From Peteryoungia desertarenae (GTDB taxonomy: Bacteria > Pseudomonadota > Alphaproteobacteria > Rhizobiales > Rhizobiaceae): 64,000 nt of DNA. The position numbers and the translations under genes were made by a program. Shown in pieces: positions 57,111 to 64,000 of this stretch. The stretch is from assembly GCF_005860795.2 (NCBI RefSeq), contig NZ_CP058350.1, positions 1,084,501 through 1,148,500 on the forward strand. Direction: 5' to 3'. The notes beneath the pieces are model-generated. The model was not told the origin of the DNA. It saw nothing but the letters and a program-made list of their open reading frames with translations, and made no database searches. Positions within the stretch are counted from its first letter, which is position 1; every line of letters begins with the position of its first letter.

Positions 57111-58367
57111 TCAAAGACGACCCTTGAGCGAGGCATCAGGAAAGCAGGTTGGCGAAAGACCTGCACTCTTTTGCCACTCGCCGATGGAGCGGCGGGTCTT
57201 GAAGCCGGCAAGCCCGTCCACGCGACCCACGTCATAGCCCTTGGCAACGAGTGACTGCTGCATCTTCAGGACATCCGAACGCAGCATTTTTCCGACATCG
57301 CCCCAGCGTGTTTCAAAGGCGCCTGAGCCATTCGCTATTCTGTCGGCAAGATTGCCGATGAAAAGGGCATAGAGATCGGAGTTATTGTATTCCTTGAGCA
57401 CATAAAAGTTTGGCGTCACCAGGAATTCAGGGCCTTTTGTCCCCGCCGGCACCAGCATCATCATGTCCTTGCCCGCTTCGGCAGCAGGAAAGGCCGGACC
57501 AGAGATCCGGCGTATCCCCTGCTGCTCCCAGAAGGACAGCGGCTGCGCCCTGTCTGGCCCCTCCTGCGCGCAGGACACGCCCTCCGGTATGGATATCTCA
57601 TAGGCCCAGCCACGACCGGTCTGCCAACCGCTTTTGGCGAGATAATTGCCAATCGAGGCGAGACTGTCCGGGACCGAGTTCCAGATATCGCGATGTCCAT
57701 CAACGTCAAAGTCGACGGCAAACCGCAGATAGCTGGTCGGCATGAACTGCGGCTGACCCAGCGCTCCGGCCCAGGACCCCATCATCCGCTCGGCAGTAAT
57801 ATCACCGCCCTCGATAATGTGCAGAGCCGAGATCAGTTCACGACGGAAGAGGTCCGGTCGGGTTGACATGAAGGCCTTGGTGGCAAGAACGTCGATGGCT
57901 GCATGCGGAAGGCGCGCTCGACCGTAACCTGATTCCCGTCCCCAGACCGCAATGATGATTTCGCCCGGCACACCGTAAGCTGCCTCTATGCGCTTGAGCG
58001 TTGCGGCATGCTGACGGGCAAGGCTGCGTCCGATCGCTGCAAGGTCCTGCAACCGCTTTTCGTTGAAATAGGCGCCGGGCGAGGAAAATTCGGCCTGGCT
58101 CTGCGGCCGCGCTTTTGGCGGCTCGGTGCCGGGTGGAACGAGATCGGGAAGATCCCAGTTCAGTCGAATATCGGAAAGAATGCGGTCGAATGCGGCCTTG
58201 CTGACGCCTGCCGCTTCCGCCTCACGCCAGAGATCGGTCGCGATCCATTGGCGAAATTGTGCCTCGACCTCAGCTCGCGGCGCGGCAGCAGCGGTTTCCG
58301 GGACCAGGCCGACCCAAAGCGCCGTCGTCAAGGCAAGGCAGGATAGCAGCGCCTTCTTCAATCCCAT
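57111..58367 (-). CDS. Lytic murein transglycosylase (MltB type)
   Basis: The 418-residue periplasmic enzyme cleaves peptidoglycan between MurNAc and GlcNAc to form anhydro ends. A signal peptide spans residues 1-28 (KKALLSCLALTTALWVGLVPETAAAA). The SLT_2 domain carries the catalytic Glu in IIAVWGRESGYGR (about 135-147), and GALGQPQFMPTSYLRFAVDFDVDGH with IGNYLAKSGWQTGRGW also fit. A C-terminal peptidoglycan-binding domain of the PG_binding_1 type follows (LQQSLVAKGYDVGRVDGLAGFKTRRSIGEWQ). There is no lipobox, so it is probably soluble. GGGAGGA precedes the ATG. recR lies just upstream on the same strand. Confidence 0.92.
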   Translation of the reverse strand: MGLKKALLSCLALTTALWVGLVPETAAAAPRAEVEAQFRQWIATDLWREAEAAGVSKAAFDRILSDIRLNWDLPDLVPPGTEPPKARPQSQAEFSSPGAYFNEKRLQDLAAIGRSLARQHAATLKRIEAAYGVPGEIIIAVWGRESGYGRARLPHAAIDVLATKAFMSTRPDLFRRELISALHIIEGGDITAERMMGSWAGALGQPQFMPTSYLRFAVDFDVDGHRDIWNSVPDSLASIGNYLAKSGWQTGRGWAYEISIPEGVSCAQEGPDRAQPLSFWEQQGIRRISGPAFPAAEAGKDMMMLVPAGTKGPEFLVTPNFYVLKEYNNSDLYALFIGNLADRIANGSGAFETRWGDVGKMLRSDVLKMQQSLVAKGYDVGRVDGLAGFKTRRSIGEWQKSAGLSPTCFPDASLKGRL

Positions 58368-58388
58368 GCCGTCCTCCCATGTGTCGTA

Positions 58389-58994
58389 TCAGATTGCCGT
58401 GCGGGCTCTCAGCGCTGCCGACAAAGTCCCCTCATCCAGGTAATCAAGCTCCCCACCGACCGGGACGCCATGCGCCAGTCTGGTGATCTTCACATCAAGC
58501 CCGTTCAGGTGATCTGTGATGTAATGCGCCGTCGTCTGGCCTTCCACCGTCGCGTTCACCGCTATGATGATCTCACGCACGCCACCCTTGGCCACCCGAT
58601 CGATCAGCCCGCGGATATTGAGGTCGTCAGGACCAATCCCATCCAGTGGCGAAAGCGTGCCGCCGAGCACATGATAGGCGGCATTCATGGCACCGGCTCG
58701 CTCCAGAGCCCAGAGGTCGGACACATCCTCGACGACGATGATGACCCCCTGGTCGCGCCGGTCATCGGTACAGACTGTGCAGGGATCGATTGTGTCGACG
58801 TTCCCACAGCAGGAGCAGATCTTGACCTTGTCATAGGCCTCACCCATGGCTTGACCGAGAGGTCCAAGCAACTGGTCTTTCTTCTTGATCAGATGCAGGG
58901 CTGCCCGCCGCGCCGAGCGCGGTCCAAGCCCTGGCACCTTTGCCAGCAGCTGAATGAGTTTTTCGATTTCCGGACCGGTGACTCGCTTTGCCAT
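58389..58994 (-). CDS. recR: Recombination mediator RecR
   Basis: The 201-residue RecFOR-pathway protein has an N-terminal helix-hairpin-helix ([24 protein letters not shown]) and a four-cysteine zinc finger ([16 protein letters not shown], about residues 56-71). The Toprim domain has [38 protein letters not shown] and [19 protein letters not shown]. It helps load RecA at gaps. In many relatives it directly follows dnaX-ybaB; here two plus-strand genes have come between. Confidence 0.96.
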   Translation of the reverse strand: MAKRVTGPEIEKLIQLLAKVPGLGPRSARRAALHLIKKKDQLLGPLGQAMGEAYDKVKICSCCGNVDTIDPCTVCTDDRRDQGVIIVVEDVSDLWALERAGAMNAAYHVLGGTLSPLDGIGPDDLNIRGLIDRVAKGGVREIIIAVNATVEGQTTAHYITDHLNGLDVKITRLAHGVPVGGELDYLDEGTLSAALRARTAI

Positions 58995-59051
58995 GGGCGC
59001 GTTTCTAGCTCATAACGCGGGGGAACGGAATCGTTGAAGACAGGCCCATCC

Positions 59052-59672
59052 ATGAAAATCCTCGCCATCTGTCGCGGTAAGCCGGAAATCCTTGCCGGCA
59101 AGAGCTACAAGACCGGGATCAACAAGGTGCCGGTTGGTGGAGCAGTCTTGGTCGACAGGGAAGGTCTGGTAGGCGACACCATCTGCAACAGGAAACACCA
59201 TGGCGGCCCTGATCAGGCGATCTATGTCGAGGGTGCAATGGATCTGTCGCGGTGGGCAGAAGAACTCGGCAGACCGGTACCGCCGGGCCAATTTGGAGAG
59301 AACCTGACAATCGAAGGCCTGGAAAATGGTATTCTGGCCGTCGGTGACCGGTTGCGGATTGGCGAGGTCGTGCTGGAAGTCACCGCACCACGCATCCCCT
59401 GTGCAACATTTGCCGCCCGCATGGACGATCCCTCCTTCGTCAAGCGCTATACGAAGGCTGCGCGTCCAGGTGCCTATTGCCGGGTCATTGCCCCGGGCGT
59501 GCTGACGACCGACCAGACAGTCGAATACCTGCCCTATCAAGGTGAGAGGCTGACACTCAGGGAGATGATGGTTGCCTACGGCAAGACACACTCCCGCGAG
59601 GCGCTCACCCGTTTCTTGCGTGCACCACTGGCAGAGCGCTTCCGCAAGGCGCTCGAAGCGAAAAGTCTCTGA
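59052..59672 (+). CDS. MOSC-domain protein (YiiM-like)
   Basis: The 206-residue protein has a MOSC beta-barrel: DREGLVGDTICNRKHHGGPDQAIYVE (the HGG-x3-A motif), PPGQFGENLTIEGL, LRIGEVVLEVTAPRIPCATFAARM with the conserved Cys of the family, and a YiiM-type C-terminus (THSREALTRFLRAPL). MOSC proteins handle sulfur carried by the molybdenum cofactor or reduce N-hydroxylated compounds using it. Given the molybdoenzyme locus at 13.6-17.4 kb, a cofactor role is conceivable but not linked by position. ATG 59052 is favoured over TTG 59034. The hydrolase gene starts 5 bases after its stop. Confidence 0.82.
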   Translation: MKILAICRGKPEILAGKSYKTGINKVPVGGAVLVDREGLVGDTICNRKHHGGPDQAIYVEGAMDLSRWAEELGRPVPPGQFGENLTIEGLENGILAVGDRLRIGEVVLEVTAPRIPCATFAARMDDPSFVKRYTKAARPGAYCRVIAPGVLTTDQTVEYLPYQGERLTLREMMVAYGKTHSREALTRFLRAPLAERFRKALEAKSL

Positions 59673-59677
59673 CAGCC

Positions 59678-60574
59678 ATGCCACGGGAGATCAATCCGAT
59701 CGATGTGGAGCTGCGCTGTCGCGACGGCGTTCGGCTTCGCGGCCATTGGTGGCCTTCGCAGGTTACGGCGCAGGCAACGGTCGTGATCAACTCGGCAACC
59801 GGCGTTGCCGCGCGATACTATAACTATTATGCGCGCTTCCTGACCGAGAACGGCTTCAACGCGCTCACCTATGACTATCGGGGCATCGGCCTCTCCCGTC
59901 CGACAGACCTGAAAGGCATTACCTATACCTGGCGGGAATGGGGTGAGCAGGATTTTGACGCCGCACTCGATCATGCCCTGAAGGCTGACGGCACCGGACG
60001 CGTGCTGGTGGTTGGTCACAGCATCGGCGGATTTTTGCCGGGTTATGCCGGTTCGGTTGACCGCCTGGACGGTCTGCTCTCTGTCGGCGGGCAATATGGC
60101 TATTGGGGCGATTATATGCGCCGCTACCGACCGTCGCTTTTCGTGAAATGGCATCTGGCGATGCCACTCGTCACGCAAGCTCTCGGTTACTTTCCAGGAA
60201 AGCGGCTGGGCTGGCTGGAGGATCTGCCAAAGCATGTTGCGCTTGAATGGGCGCTGCAGCGCGGAAGGGTAGAGCAGGGCCTTGAGCCTGCGGCATCAGA
60301 GCGTCTGCGCGAGAATTTCAGGAGAATGCGCGCGCCCGTTCTCTCTGTGACTATGTCTGACGATCCGATTGCGACACCGGCTGCAATTCGACGCGCAACC
60401 GCCTACTATTCAGGCGCCACGACGACGCGCATCCTCCTGTCGCCCGAAGATCTCGGCCACCGGAAGGTCGGCCATTTCGGCCTCTTCCATGCCCGTCACC
60501 GCACGGATTTCTGGGAAAAGTCGCTTGAATGGCTGCGCCACGGGGAAAATCCTTGGCCCGAACGGGTCTACTGA
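59678..60574 (+). CDS. Alpha/beta hydrolase
   Basis: The 298-residue cytoplasmic protein has an alpha/beta-hydrolase fold. The strand VVINSATGVAARYYNYYARFL, then ALTYDYRGIGLSRPTDLKG, the nucleophile elbow VVGHSIGGFLPG (Ser about residue 111), and a C-terminal acid/His region (MSDDPIATP; HRKVGHFGLFHARH) complete a catalytic triad. The substrate is unknown; esterase or lipase-like hydrolysis is likely. It is in a two-gene unit with the MOSC protein and convergent with ybaB. Confidence 0.82.
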   Translation: MPREINPIDVELRCRDGVRLRGHWWPSQVTAQATVVINSATGVAARYYNYYARFLTENGFNALTYDYRGIGLSRPTDLKGITYTWREWGEQDFDAALDHALKADGTGRVLVVGHSIGGFLPGYAGSVDRLDGLLSVGGQYGYWGDYMRRYRPSLFVKWHLAMPLVTQALGYFPGKRLGWLEDLPKHVALEWALQRGRVEQGLEPAASERLRENFRRMRAPVLSVTMSDDPIATPAAIRRATAYYSGATTTRILLSPEDLGHRKVGHFGLFHARHRTDFWEKSLEWLRHGENPWPERVY

Positions 60575-60607
60575 GAAAGTCCCGCCCGGTCGCTTCAGAT
60601 CGTCTGA

Positions 60608-60931
60608 TCAGAAGGGAAACTTCATGCCCGGCGGCATCGGGATGCCAGCCGTCAGGGCTGCCATCTTTTCCTGCGCCTGGGCTTCGCCCTTGTCCTTGGC
60701 GTCCTTGTGGGCGGCAACAATCAGATCCTCAAGGATCTCGACGTCATCTTCCTTGAACAGCGAAGGATCGATCTTCAGGCCCCGCATCTCGCCCTTGCCG
60801 TTCAGCGTGACGGTCACGAGGCCGCCGCCGGACTTGCCTTCGATTTCCAATGCGGCGATCTCCGCCTGCATCTTTTCCATCTTGGCCTGCATTTCCTTGA
60901 CCTTGCCCATCATGCCCATGATGTCGCGCAT
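60608..60931 (-). CDS. Nucleoid-associated protein YbaB/EbfC
   Basis: The 107-residue DNA-binding protein is made of two long helices and a beta sheet: [25 protein letters not shown] (Met-rich helix), [24 protein letters not shown], and a helical end finishing in the Met/Pro-rich [18 protein letters not shown] tail. It is thought to shape the nucleoid and act near recombination and replication genes. ATG 60931 has GGAG six bases upstream; a longer start at 60955 would include that ribosome site. It follows dnaX after 81 bases. Confidence 0.93.
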   Translation of the reverse strand: MRDIMGMMGKVKEMQAKMEKMQAEIAALEIEGKSGGGLVTVTLNGKGEMRGLKIDPSLFKEDDVEILEDLIVAAHKDAKDKGEAQAQEKMAALTAGIPMPPGMKFPF

Positions 60932-61012
60932 TTCGGTCTCCTTGTTCTCGTTCATTGCCCTGTATGATCGTATTTCGGCTCATCAGATGGAGCCTGGGGT
61001 CGATCCGGATTG

Positions 61013-62896
61013 TCAGAATTCGATATCATCGCCGGGAAGGATGTCACCCTCATCGGATTCGGCAACGGCTGGCGGCGGCTTCACGTCCTCATCTTCATCC
61101 TCGGCGGTTGCCTTGATGCGCACATCCGTAATCTTTGCGCCAGGAAAACGGCTGAGAATGGCGGCGACGTCGGGGTCTTGCCGCGCATCGATGAGACGTG
61201 CTTCCCGTGTGCTGGCCTCAGCTTCAACCAGTGTCGGCTGACCAGGCTCGCGGCTCAGGATGACCATCCAGCGGATCTCGGTCCATTCCTCGAGCCGCTT
61301 TTGCAGATCACTGACAAAGGATTTCGGTGCATCCGGTGGGAGGTTGATCTCAAGCCGTCCTGGCTCAATGCGCACCAGCCGTGCATAATTGCGCAGCAAT
61401 GCCTTCAGCTTCGGATCACGGTTCTGGGTGCAGAGGTCTGCAATATCTTCCAGCGAACGGACGTTTACCTTTGGTGCCGGGTGGGCCTCGGCCTGCCTCA
61501 CTTCCGCATGCTCAACCGCGGAAGGGAGCGCATCACCAGCCGGAACGCTCTGGAGGTGGGCAACAGGCTGAGATTGCTGAATGCGTGTCGGTTCTGGCTT
61601 GGTCTGCGCAATCAGTGCTGGTCGTGCCGCCAGGGAAGCAGTAGCACCGCCACCGCCCGGTCGTGTAGTTGAAGGTCCGCGTTCGCCAGCCGAAGGCCCA
61701 TCGCCCATTTCGAGAAGGCGGCGAGCCGCTTCCTCGGGCGAGGGCAGATGCGCAGCATGCGCCAGACGAATGATCACCATCTCGGCTGCCCCGGCCGGGC
61801 GCGATGAACCCTCGGCCTCTGGAATACCCTTTAGCAGCATCTGCCACATGCGCGACAGCGTGGTGACCGCAAGGCTTTCAGCCAATTCTCCACCGCGCAC
61901 CCGTTCGATTTCGCTCAGCGACGCATCATGAGCTGCCGATGGGACATATTTCAGTCGGGTCACCAGATGGGTAAAGTCTGCAAGATCCGTCAGCACCACG
62001 GTCGGATTGGCGCCTGCTTCATACTGGCTGCCAAACTCGTCCAGGGCAGCGGCAACGTCGCCACGGACGATATGCTCGAAAAGGTCGACGATGCGCGCCC
62101 TGTCGGCAAGCCCCAGCATGGAGCGGACGGCCTCTGTCCTGACCGCCCCGGCACCATGGGCGATCGCCTGGTCGAGCAGCGATAGGCCATCTCTGGCCGA
62201 GCCTTCGGCAGCGCGGGCAATCATAGCCAGCGCATCGTCCTCAGCCGCAATCCCTTCTTTGGAGAGAATGGTTGTAAAAAGGCCGACGAGGTCGCTTGCA
62301 CTGATCCGCCGCAGGTCAAACCGCTGGCAGCGTGAGAGGACAGTGATCGGGACCTTGCGGATTTCCGTCGTTGCAAAAATGAACTTCACATGTTCCGGCG
62401 GCTCTTCCAATGTCTTCAGGAGACCGTTGAAAGCGGCCGTCGACAGCATGTGCACTTCGTCGATGATATAGACCTTGTAGCGCGCCGAGACGGGTCGGTA
62501 GCGCACCTGCTCGATGATCTCGCGGATGTCGTCGATGCCGGTGTGTGAGGCTGCATCCATCTCGATCACGTCGACATGGCGGCCTTCCATGATTGCCTGG
62601 CAGTGTTCGCCGGGGCTGCGCAGATCGATCGTCGGCTTGTCGACGTCGGCTGTCTTGTAGTTGAGAGCACGGGCGAGAATGCGGGCCGTCGTGGTCTTTC
62701 CCACTCCGCGCACCCCGGTCAGCATATAGGCTTGCGCAATCCGGCCCGTTTCGAACGCATTGGTCAGCGTGCGAACCATGGGTTCCTGGCCGACCATAAG
62801 GTCCGAAAAATCCTTGGGACGGTATTTGCGGGCAAGGACGCGGTAGGCCGTCGAGGCGGTCTTGGGGTCAGTCGCTGCGGGCTCTTTATCGCTCAT
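61013..62896 (-). CDS. dnaX: DNA polymerase III subunits gamma/tau
   Basis: The 627-residue clamp-loader ATPase has Walker A GVRGVGKTTTARILARAL (about 61-78), Walker B/DEAH-like YIIDEVHMLS, SRC motif VLSRCQRFDL, and domain III. It continues with a Pro/Gly-rich linker (about 400-470) and a C-terminal tau part (VRSLEDIADLCTQNRDPKLKALL) that ends acidic (EGDILPGDDIEF). I did not see an obvious slippery run giving a programmed frameshift for gamma. ATG 62896 is chosen from the family start; no strong ribosome site is visible. The SRP RNA lies just upstream on the same strand. Confidence 0.95.
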   Translation of the reverse strand: MSDKEPAATDPKTASTAYRVLARKYRPKDFSDLMVGQEPMVRTLTNAFETGRIAQAYMLTGVRGVGKTTTARILARALNYKTADVDKPTIDLRSPGEHCQAIMEGRHVDVIEMDAASHTGIDDIREIIEQVRYRPVSARYKVYIIDEVHMLSTAAFNGLLKTLEEPPEHVKFIFATTEIRKVPITVLSRCQRFDLRRISASDLVGLFTTILSKEGIAAEDDALAMIARAAEGSARDGLSLLDQAIAHGAGAVRTEAVRSMLGLADRARIVDLFEHIVRGDVAAALDEFGSQYEAGANPTVVLTDLADFTHLVTRLKYVPSAAHDASLSEIERVRGGELAESLAVTTLSRMWQMLLKGIPEAEGSSRPAGAAEMVIIRLAHAAHLPSPEEAARRLLEMGDGPSAGERGPSTTRPGGGGATASLAARPALIAQTKPEPTRIQQSQPVAHLQSVPAGDALPSAVEHAEVRQAEAHPAPKVNVRSLEDIADLCTQNRDPKLKALLRNYARLVRIEPGRLEINLPPDAPKSFVSDLQKRLEEWTEIRWMVILSREPGQPTLVEAEASTREARLIDARQDPDVAAILSRFPGAKITDVRIKATAEDEDEDVKPPPAVAESDEGDILPGDDIEF

Positions 62897-62978
62897 CGCG
62901 CTTAGGGCTTCCCAATCCGCCCGGCCTTCGGGCACGGTTCGGCCCATGCGAGATACATTGGCCGGTCATGGAGATAAG

Positions 62979-63077
62979 GTGGGAGGCTGGCACGATGACC
63001 CGTGCCGCGCTCGTTAGGGCTGCTTCCTTCCGGACCTGACCCGGTTGGCGAGTGGCTCGTCCACCACCAACCTCCCG
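62979..63077 (-). ncRNA. ffs: Signal recognition particle RNA (4.5S)
   Basis: On the minus strand the universal SRP core GGTCAGGTCCGGAAGGAAGC is present, with the GGAA tetraloop and the asymmetric internal loop. The outer stem GGGAGGTTGG (63076-63067) pairs with CCAGCCTCCC (62990-62981) through ten positions including one wobble. The RNA is about 98 bases, the short form. It binds Ffh and directs membrane proteins to FtsY and SecYEG. The location immediately upstream of dnaX is common in rhizobia. Exact ends are estimated from the pairing. Confidence 0.93.
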
Positions 63078-63166
63078 CGCCACATATCGGCAATTCTCCA
63101 CTCAAATGCAAGCCAAGCCCATAAAAAACTGATAGGCTTGCGAAAAACACCTGCGGAGAAACACGC

Positions 63167-63574
63167 TTGGAACCCTATGCCCTTGATGAACGCCTTGCCA
63201 GCGATAGCCAATCCCTTGCCCATCTCGAGCTATGTGATGTCCGCCTTGCCCGCGACAGCCGCTGGCCCTGGGTCATCCTTGTCCCTCGCCGTCCCGATGT
63301 GAGTGAGATATTTGATCTTTCAGAAGAGGAGCAGAGCCTCCTGGCCCAAGAGCAGGTCCACGTGGCCAAGGCTTTGAAGGCGATGACTGGCGCCGACAAG
63401 ATCAACATCGCTGCGATCGGCAATGTTGTTCGCCAACTCCATGTCCATGTTGTTGCCCGTTTCGAGGGCGATGAAAACTGGCCTCGCCCGATCTGGGGTC
63501 ATGGAACGCCTGTCCCCCACACGGATGAAACTTTCAACCAGATGGCAAACAAGCTGCGTGGCCTTTTGCAATGA
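63167..63574 (+). CDS. HIT-family hydrolase
   Basis: The 135-residue protein belongs to the HIT superfamily. The histidine triad region QLHVHVVARFEGD is near residues 90-102, preceded by NIAAIGNVV; RDSRWPWVILVPRRPDVSEIFDLSEEEQ is the N-terminal substrate-pocket region. This subgroup, lacking a second zinc domain, hydrolyses nucleotidyl conjugates; the real substrate is unknown. The start is TTG 63167 with GGAG eight bases upstream; no suitable ATG exists before the conserved region. It overlaps nudC by ATGA, and together they may serve nucleotide clean-up. Confidence 0.85.
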   Translation: MEPYALDERLASDSQSLAHLELCDVRLARDSRWPWVILVPRRPDVSEIFDLSEEEQSLLAQEQVHVAKALKAMTGADKINIAAIGNVVRQLHVHVVARFEGDENWPRPIWGHGTPVPHTDETFNQMANKLRGLLQ

Positions 63575-64000
63575 GCATTTCAATTTTCGATACCGCCGCA
63601 CCCCATCCCGAAGCCAGCGCCCTCACAGCCTTTTCCGGCAACGGCCTCGATCGCTATGCCGAGCATCGCAACGAGGATAGCCTGGCGGAAGCCTTTGCGC
63701 TGGACGGAATGCATATTCTCGCGTTTGCCGGGAATGCGCTGGTTCTCAAACATGACGGCCAGGTTCTTGATCCGCTGTTTGCGCCCTACGAACTGGCCGA
63801 TCTTGAACCCGATCTGGAAAGCGCCATCCTGTTGGGGCGCAAGCCCAATGGCGAATACCGGATAGCGGTTCCCGTCCGCGCGACCGAAGAGAACTTGACG
63901 GCCCAGTACAAGCTGCTGTCACCCCGCGCACTGTTTCGGGAGGAGGGCGTTGATCCCGAGCTGGTGGGCGAGGCGGCCCAGGGCTTCAGCCTGCTGCACT
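63571..64000 (+). CDS. nudC: NADH pyrophosphatase NudC, N-terminal part (cut by window end)
   Basis: The frame opens with ATG 63571, inside the stop codon of the HIT gene, and runs off the window after 143 residues. The visible part (FSGNGLDRYAEHRNED, ILAFAGNALVL, AILLGRKPNGEYRIAV, SPRALFREEGVDPELVGEAAQGFSLLH) corresponds to the N-terminal domain of Nudix NAD(H) diphosphatases, which precedes the zinc ribbon and Nudix box. The catalytic box itself is outside the window, so the call rests on the N-terminal resemblance and the common HIT-nudC pairing in rhizobia. Confidence 0.75.
   Translation, partial: MSISIFDTAAPHPEASALTAFSGNGLDRYAEHRNEDSLAEAFALDGMHILAFAGNALVLKHDGQVLDPLFAPYELADLEPDLESAILLGRKPNGEYRIAVPVRATEENLTAQYKLLSPRALFREEGVDPELVGEAAQGFSLLH

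Overview
The window reads as a chromosomal segment of an alphaproteobacterium of the Rhizobiaceae (Rhizobium/Agrobacterium/Allorhizobium type). The reasons are the rhizobial glpR-glpD-glpSTPQUV-glpK glycerol locus, irr divergent from fabA-fabB-fabI, a TIGR02300 protein next to cmk-rpsA, a short SRP RNA upstream of dnaX, and rhizobial-style promoters close to CTTGAC-N17-CTATAT. Coding density is high, and no insertion sequence, phage or CRISPR array is visible.

Layout. (1) 1-10.1 kb, plus strand: glycerol uptake and catabolism. A DeoR repressor is followed by glycerol-3-phosphate dehydrogenase, a two-ATPase ABC importer and glycerol kinase. (2) 10.1-18.8 kb, minus strand: a compact aerobic carbon monoxide dehydrogenase cluster, coxMSL plus maturation genes coxDEFG. 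It is preceded by an MHYT-LytTR regulator of CoxC/CoxH type. CoxL carries the form I active-site loop AYRCSFR, so true CO oxidation is predicted. Direct repeats of LytTR-site geometry lie in front of coxM. (3) 18.9-21.5 kb, minus: an ATP-dependent DNA ligase and its partner beta-CASP exonuclease. (4) 21.5-27.6 kb: an ECF sigma factor / ChrR anti-sigma pair with a DUF2177 protein, divergent from an FAD oxidoreductase, DUF1365 and cyclopropane-synthase-like operon, with a convergent SDR. The two divergent operons share a matched GATCC-N16-CGTA promoter pair. This looks like a singlet-oxygen or photo-oxidative stress module acting on membrane fatty acids. (5) 27.7-34.8 kb: a phosphohexomutase; a small RNA of three hairpins that each expose CCUCCUCC in the loop; a short RNase D; a nicotinamide phosphoribosyltransferase; and a large unrecognised protein behind a CtrA-type box. 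(6) 34.8-46.6 kb: rpsA-cmk, TIGR02300, tRNA-Ala(GGC), a YdcF protein, a TRIC-family membrane protein, Irr, fabABI, two regulators and an RsmC-like methyltransferase. (7) 46.7-57.1 kb, minus: the translation/transcription operon rimP-nusA-ylxR-infB-rbfA-truB-rpsO-pnp, with a terminator hairpin inside its leader. (8) 57.1-64.0 kb: a lytic transglycosylase; recR, ybaB and dnaX; the SRP RNA; a MOSC protein; an alpha/beta hydrolase; an HIT protein; and the start of nudC, cut by the window edge.

The most interesting content is the form I CO dehydrogenase locus with its candidate operator, the anti-Shine-Dalgarno triple-hairpin RNA, the sigma/ChrR lipid module with paired promoters, the complementary loss of motifs in the two glycerol ATPases, and the leader hairpin of the rimP-nusA operon. 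All functions are read from sequence motifs and gene order; no database search was possible.
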